DNA of 7,548 nucleotides, taken from assembly GCA_964610765.1 (NCBI GenBank), contig CAZSWS010000102.1, positions 1 to 7,548 of the forward strand, given 5' to 3'. Positions 5,235-7,548 of the stretch are shown here, piece by piece. The DNA comes from CAZSWS01 sp964610765 (GTDB taxonomy: Bacteria > Bacteroidota > Bacteroidia > Bacteroidales > Tannerellaceae). Below the pieces are notes generated by a model. It made no database searches. It was given only the letters and a program-made list of their open reading frames with translations, and had not been told where the DNA came from. Position 1 is the stretch's first letter. Every line of letters starts with the position of its first letter. A program made the position numbers and the translations under genes.

Positions 5235-7547
5235 ATGTTTAGACATTACATAAAGATTGCCTTACGGAATTTGTGGAAATACAAGACGCAAACCGTTTTG
5301 AGTGTGTTGGGTTTAGGAGTTGGCTTGCTGTTCTTTTCGCTCTCTATGTTTTGGATGCAATACATTGATAGTTTTGACAGCTTTCATCCACATGCCAATC
5401 GCATCTATGTCGTTCAACGCATAGATACAACCTCTCTATCCAAAGTCAGCCGTATAACCGCCTATCCTTTGGGGAATTACCTGGAAGAGCATTTTCCGGA
5501 AATAGAAGCAGCAACTACGACCCATGTGGAGGGCTTTTTAATAGATACGCCAAGCGGTCCGGAGTGGTTTTTGGGATTAGGCATTGAAGAGTCTTTCTTT
5601 ACAGTGTTTGGTTATCCTCAGCAACCGATTAATCCTCCATATCATAGAGATGAAGATAATAATAGCTCGCGACCCAAAGAAAACATGCCGGTAACGATAA
5701 CTCGTGAAGCTGCTCAGAAAATTTTTGGTGATAGACCTTGTTTGGGAGAAAGCATTCAGCTTATGCAAGGACCGTCACTGTTGGTGGAAAATGAGATGCA
5801 AGGTTGGGGCGCAAATACAAATATTCCCTTTAGTTTTTTATTCCCCTCAACGGTACAAAATGTATGGAATATGCAAATGTATTATACCTATGTGTTAGTA
5901 AAAGAAGGTATCAATGTGAAGGAATTGAATAAAAAACTCGCTGAATTACACTTTGACGGAGATAGCTCTTCAGGGGTAACTATCTCTCCTTTAAAAACTT
6001 TTAAAAAAGACTATCCCGAACCAACGCTGGTTGTCAAGTACGAATATATTCGTCTTTTTGCCCTGGCCGGTCTGCTGATTGCCTTATGCGGCTTATTTAA
6101 TTACCTGATGCTTTTTATCAACAGAATACGCATGCGCTCCCGCGAGTTTGCTCTCAGGCAAGTAAATGGTGCTTCTGTTCATAGTTTGCTTACATTGGTA
6201 TATACCGAGTTTGCCATTATTTTACTAGTAGCTTTTGTGCTTGGTGGGTTGGGCATTTATGGGCTGTTGCCCGAATTTAAAGAGTTGTCTAAGATAAACT
6301 TATCTAATCAGGTGATTTATGTTGATTCTCTTCAATACGTTCTTTTCTTAATTGTCGGAATCGTTTTACTGAGTGTCATTCCTATCTATTTTTATCAGCG
6401 GAAAACGTTACATGCCTCTATCCGGAAAGACATTCGGAGGAGCAACCTGTTTTATACCTTTAGTGTGTTGTTGCAACTGATGGTGAGCATGGCAGTGGTA
6501 TTTTGCTCGTATGTATTGATGAGCCAAATCAGCCATCTGACGAATTTGGATATTGGTTTTGACCGCCATCGGGTCGCAAGAGTTGATTTTGATGATACAC
6601 AGACATATGAAACGTCTCTTTTTCCTTATGCAGATATAATCCAAGATCTTCCGGCTGTGGAAGAGTCATTGAAGTATCAAAGTATCATGATTTGGAGTTG
6701 GGCAAGAAGCTTTCAAACATTTAAATGGATAGGAAATGCTGAAGGACCGAGAATAAGCTATGAAATCTATGATGTTACTCCTGAGTTTATTCCTTTTTTC
6801 AATCTTCAGTTGCTTGAGGGAACGAATTTCAATCCGGATATTTATGATAAGTCGGAAGTAATTATTAATGAAACGGCTGCTAATATGCTAAAAGATAAAA
6901 GCTTCTCACTAGGGGGAGAAAACAAAAAAATCATTGGAGTAGTAAAAGACTTCCAACCGGAAAGTCCGGAAATAAAAGTACCTCCCATCATGTTGACTCA
7001 AACGGACGATGTGAACAGTTTTGTTTACCGTTATAAGGACGGGATGAAAAAAGAAGCTGAAAAGCAGATTACGCAACTTATCCAACAAGACGAGCCGGAT
7101 ATTGCTTTAGAGTTCCGTTATATGGAAGATGCGTATGATAGTTATTATCGTTCGGAGCATGCGTTGCTAAAGATACTCCTTGTTACGACCATAGTATGTT
7201 TGCTAATTTCTATATTCGGTGTGTACTCGCTGGTCGCTTTGACTTGCGCACGACAGCGAAAAGACATCGCTATTCGCAAGGTAAATGGAGCAAGTGTTTG
7301 GAGCATATTTTTACGATTAGTGAGAGGATATATGGGGTTATTGCTCGTGGCTTGTGTGATTGTTTTCCCTATTACACACAAGGTGATGGCTGTATGGATT
7401 GAGCATTATGTGAACCGAATAGCCATCGGGTGGGAGATTTATGTACTCATCTTTTTGGGTGCCGCCCTGTTAATTACAATTACCGTTTTCTCACAAGTGT
7501 GGCGGGCTGCCAGCCAAAATCCGGCAGAAGTATTGAAAGCAGAATAA
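5235..7547 (+). CDS. ABC transporter permease, tandem MacB/FtsX type
   Basis: This 770-residue inner-membrane permease consists of two MacB-like cores in one chain. The first half has TM1 (about 21-41), a large periplasmic domain (about 42-270), then TM2-4 (about 273-296, 323-345, 366-388). The second half has TM5 (about 406-429), a periplasmic domain (about 430-640), then TM6-8 (about 645-668, 697-718, 733-755). The same cytoplasmic motif follows TM2 and TM6: REFALRQVNGAS (303-314) and RKDIAIRKVNGAS (675-687), the likely contact with the ATPase. The end QNPAEVLKAE is typical of the family. No Walker motifs are present, so a separate ATPase is required. MacB-fold permeases transmit force to a periplasmic adaptor rather than moving substrate through the membrane, which fits the preceding genes. 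It begins 10 nt after the adaptor stop with no strong ribosome site and ends 1 nt before the window edge. Substrate unknown. Confidence 0.94.
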   Translation: MFRHYIKIALRNLWKYKTQTVLSVLGLGVGLLFFSLSMFWMQYIDSFDSFHPHANRIYVVQRIDTTSLSKVSRITAYPLGNYLEEHFPEIEAATTTHVEGFLIDTPSGPEWFLGLGIEESFFTVFGYPQQPINPPYHRDEDNNSSRPKENMPVTITREAAQKIFGDRPCLGESIQLMQGPSLLVENEMQGWGANTNIPFSFLFPSTVQNVWNMQMYYTYVLVKEGINVKELNKKLAELHFDGDSSSGVTISPLKTFKKDYPEPTLVVKYEYIRLFALAGLLIALCGLFNYLMLFINRIRMRSREFALRQVNGASVHSLLTLVYTEFAIILLVAFVLGGLGIYGLLPEFKELSKINLSNQVIYVDSLQYVLFLIVGIVLLSVIPIYFYQRKTLHASIRKDIRRSNLFYTFSVLLQLMVSMAVVFCSYVLMSQISHLTNLDIGFDRHRVARVDFDDTQTYETSLFPYADIIQDLPAVEESLKYQSIMIWSWARSFQTFKWIGNAEGPRISYEIYDVTPEFIPFFNLQLLEGTNFNPDIYDKSEVIINETAANMLKDKSFSLGGENKKIIGVVKDFQPESPEIKVPPIMLTQTDDVNSFVYRYKDGMKKEAEKQITQLIQQDEPDIALEFRYMEDAYDSYYRSEHALLKILLVTTIVCLLISIFGVYSLVALTCARQRKDIAIRKVNGASVWSIFLRLVRGYMGLLLVACVIVFPITHKVMAVWIEHYVNRIAIGWEIYVLIFLGAALLITITVFSQVWRAASQNPAEVLKAE

Positions 7548-7548
7548 T

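Noticed and set aside
7145..7402. Overlapping open frames on both strands near the right end
   Set aside because: They are shadows of the permease TM6-TM7 region, which has the expected family motifs in its own frame.
1..7548. tRNA, rRNA, CRISPR, insertion-sequence ends or phage genes
   Set aside because: None seen; the window is almost fully taken up by five coherent coding regions and one regulatory spacer, with no terminal inverted repeats or transposase motifs.

Overview
The window reads as chromosomal DNA of a Bacteroidota, most likely Bacteroidales. The pointers are a moderately AT-rich composition, start regions that mostly lack strong Shine-Dalgarno sequences, a response regulator with the long phospho-acceptor loop (LLDMNF...) I associate with this phylum, and an 8-TM tandem MacB/FtsX permease of about 770 residues, a size common there. 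Genus cannot be fixed from the sequence.

Layout: two divergent units share a 175-bp regulatory spacer (2309-2483). The minus-strand unit is a two-component system. A complete NtrC-type, sigma-54-activating response regulator (950-2308) is followed, with a 4-base ATGA overlap, by a membrane sensor histidine kinase (953 down to the left edge). The kinase is cut by the window before its ATPase domain and is easily missed because no stop codon is visible. The plus-strand unit is an efflux operon: a TolC-type outer-membrane factor (2484-3965), a HlyD/MacA-type periplasmic adaptor (3962-5224, ATGA overlap) and an ABC permease with two fused MacB/FtsX cores (5235-7547). The ABC ATPase that must power it is not in the window and probably lies to the right.

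The spacer contains a readable control circuit. Two copies of the palindrome TGTTCGA-NN-TCGAACA have centres 22 bp apart, about two helical turns. About 75-95 bp downstream of them is a sigma-54 -24/-12 element, TGGCAT-N5-TTGC. This is the arrangement expected if the phosphorylated regulator binds the two upstream sites and activates RNA polymerase-sigma54 at the efflux promoter. The predicted transcription start lies only about 3 nt before the outer-membrane factor's ATG, and an in-frame stop just upstream excludes an earlier start, so the operon mRNA should be nearly leaderless.

Working model (inference): a kinase with almost no periplasmic sensor domain senses a signal in or under the membrane. 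It phosphorylates the regulator, which switches on a MacAB-TolC-like tripartite pump. The logic resembles Bce-type detoxification modules, where a short-loop kinase is paired with an FtsX-fold ABC transporter, but it is wired through sigma-54. The substrate is unknown. No RNA genes, mobile elements or CRISPR arrays were seen.
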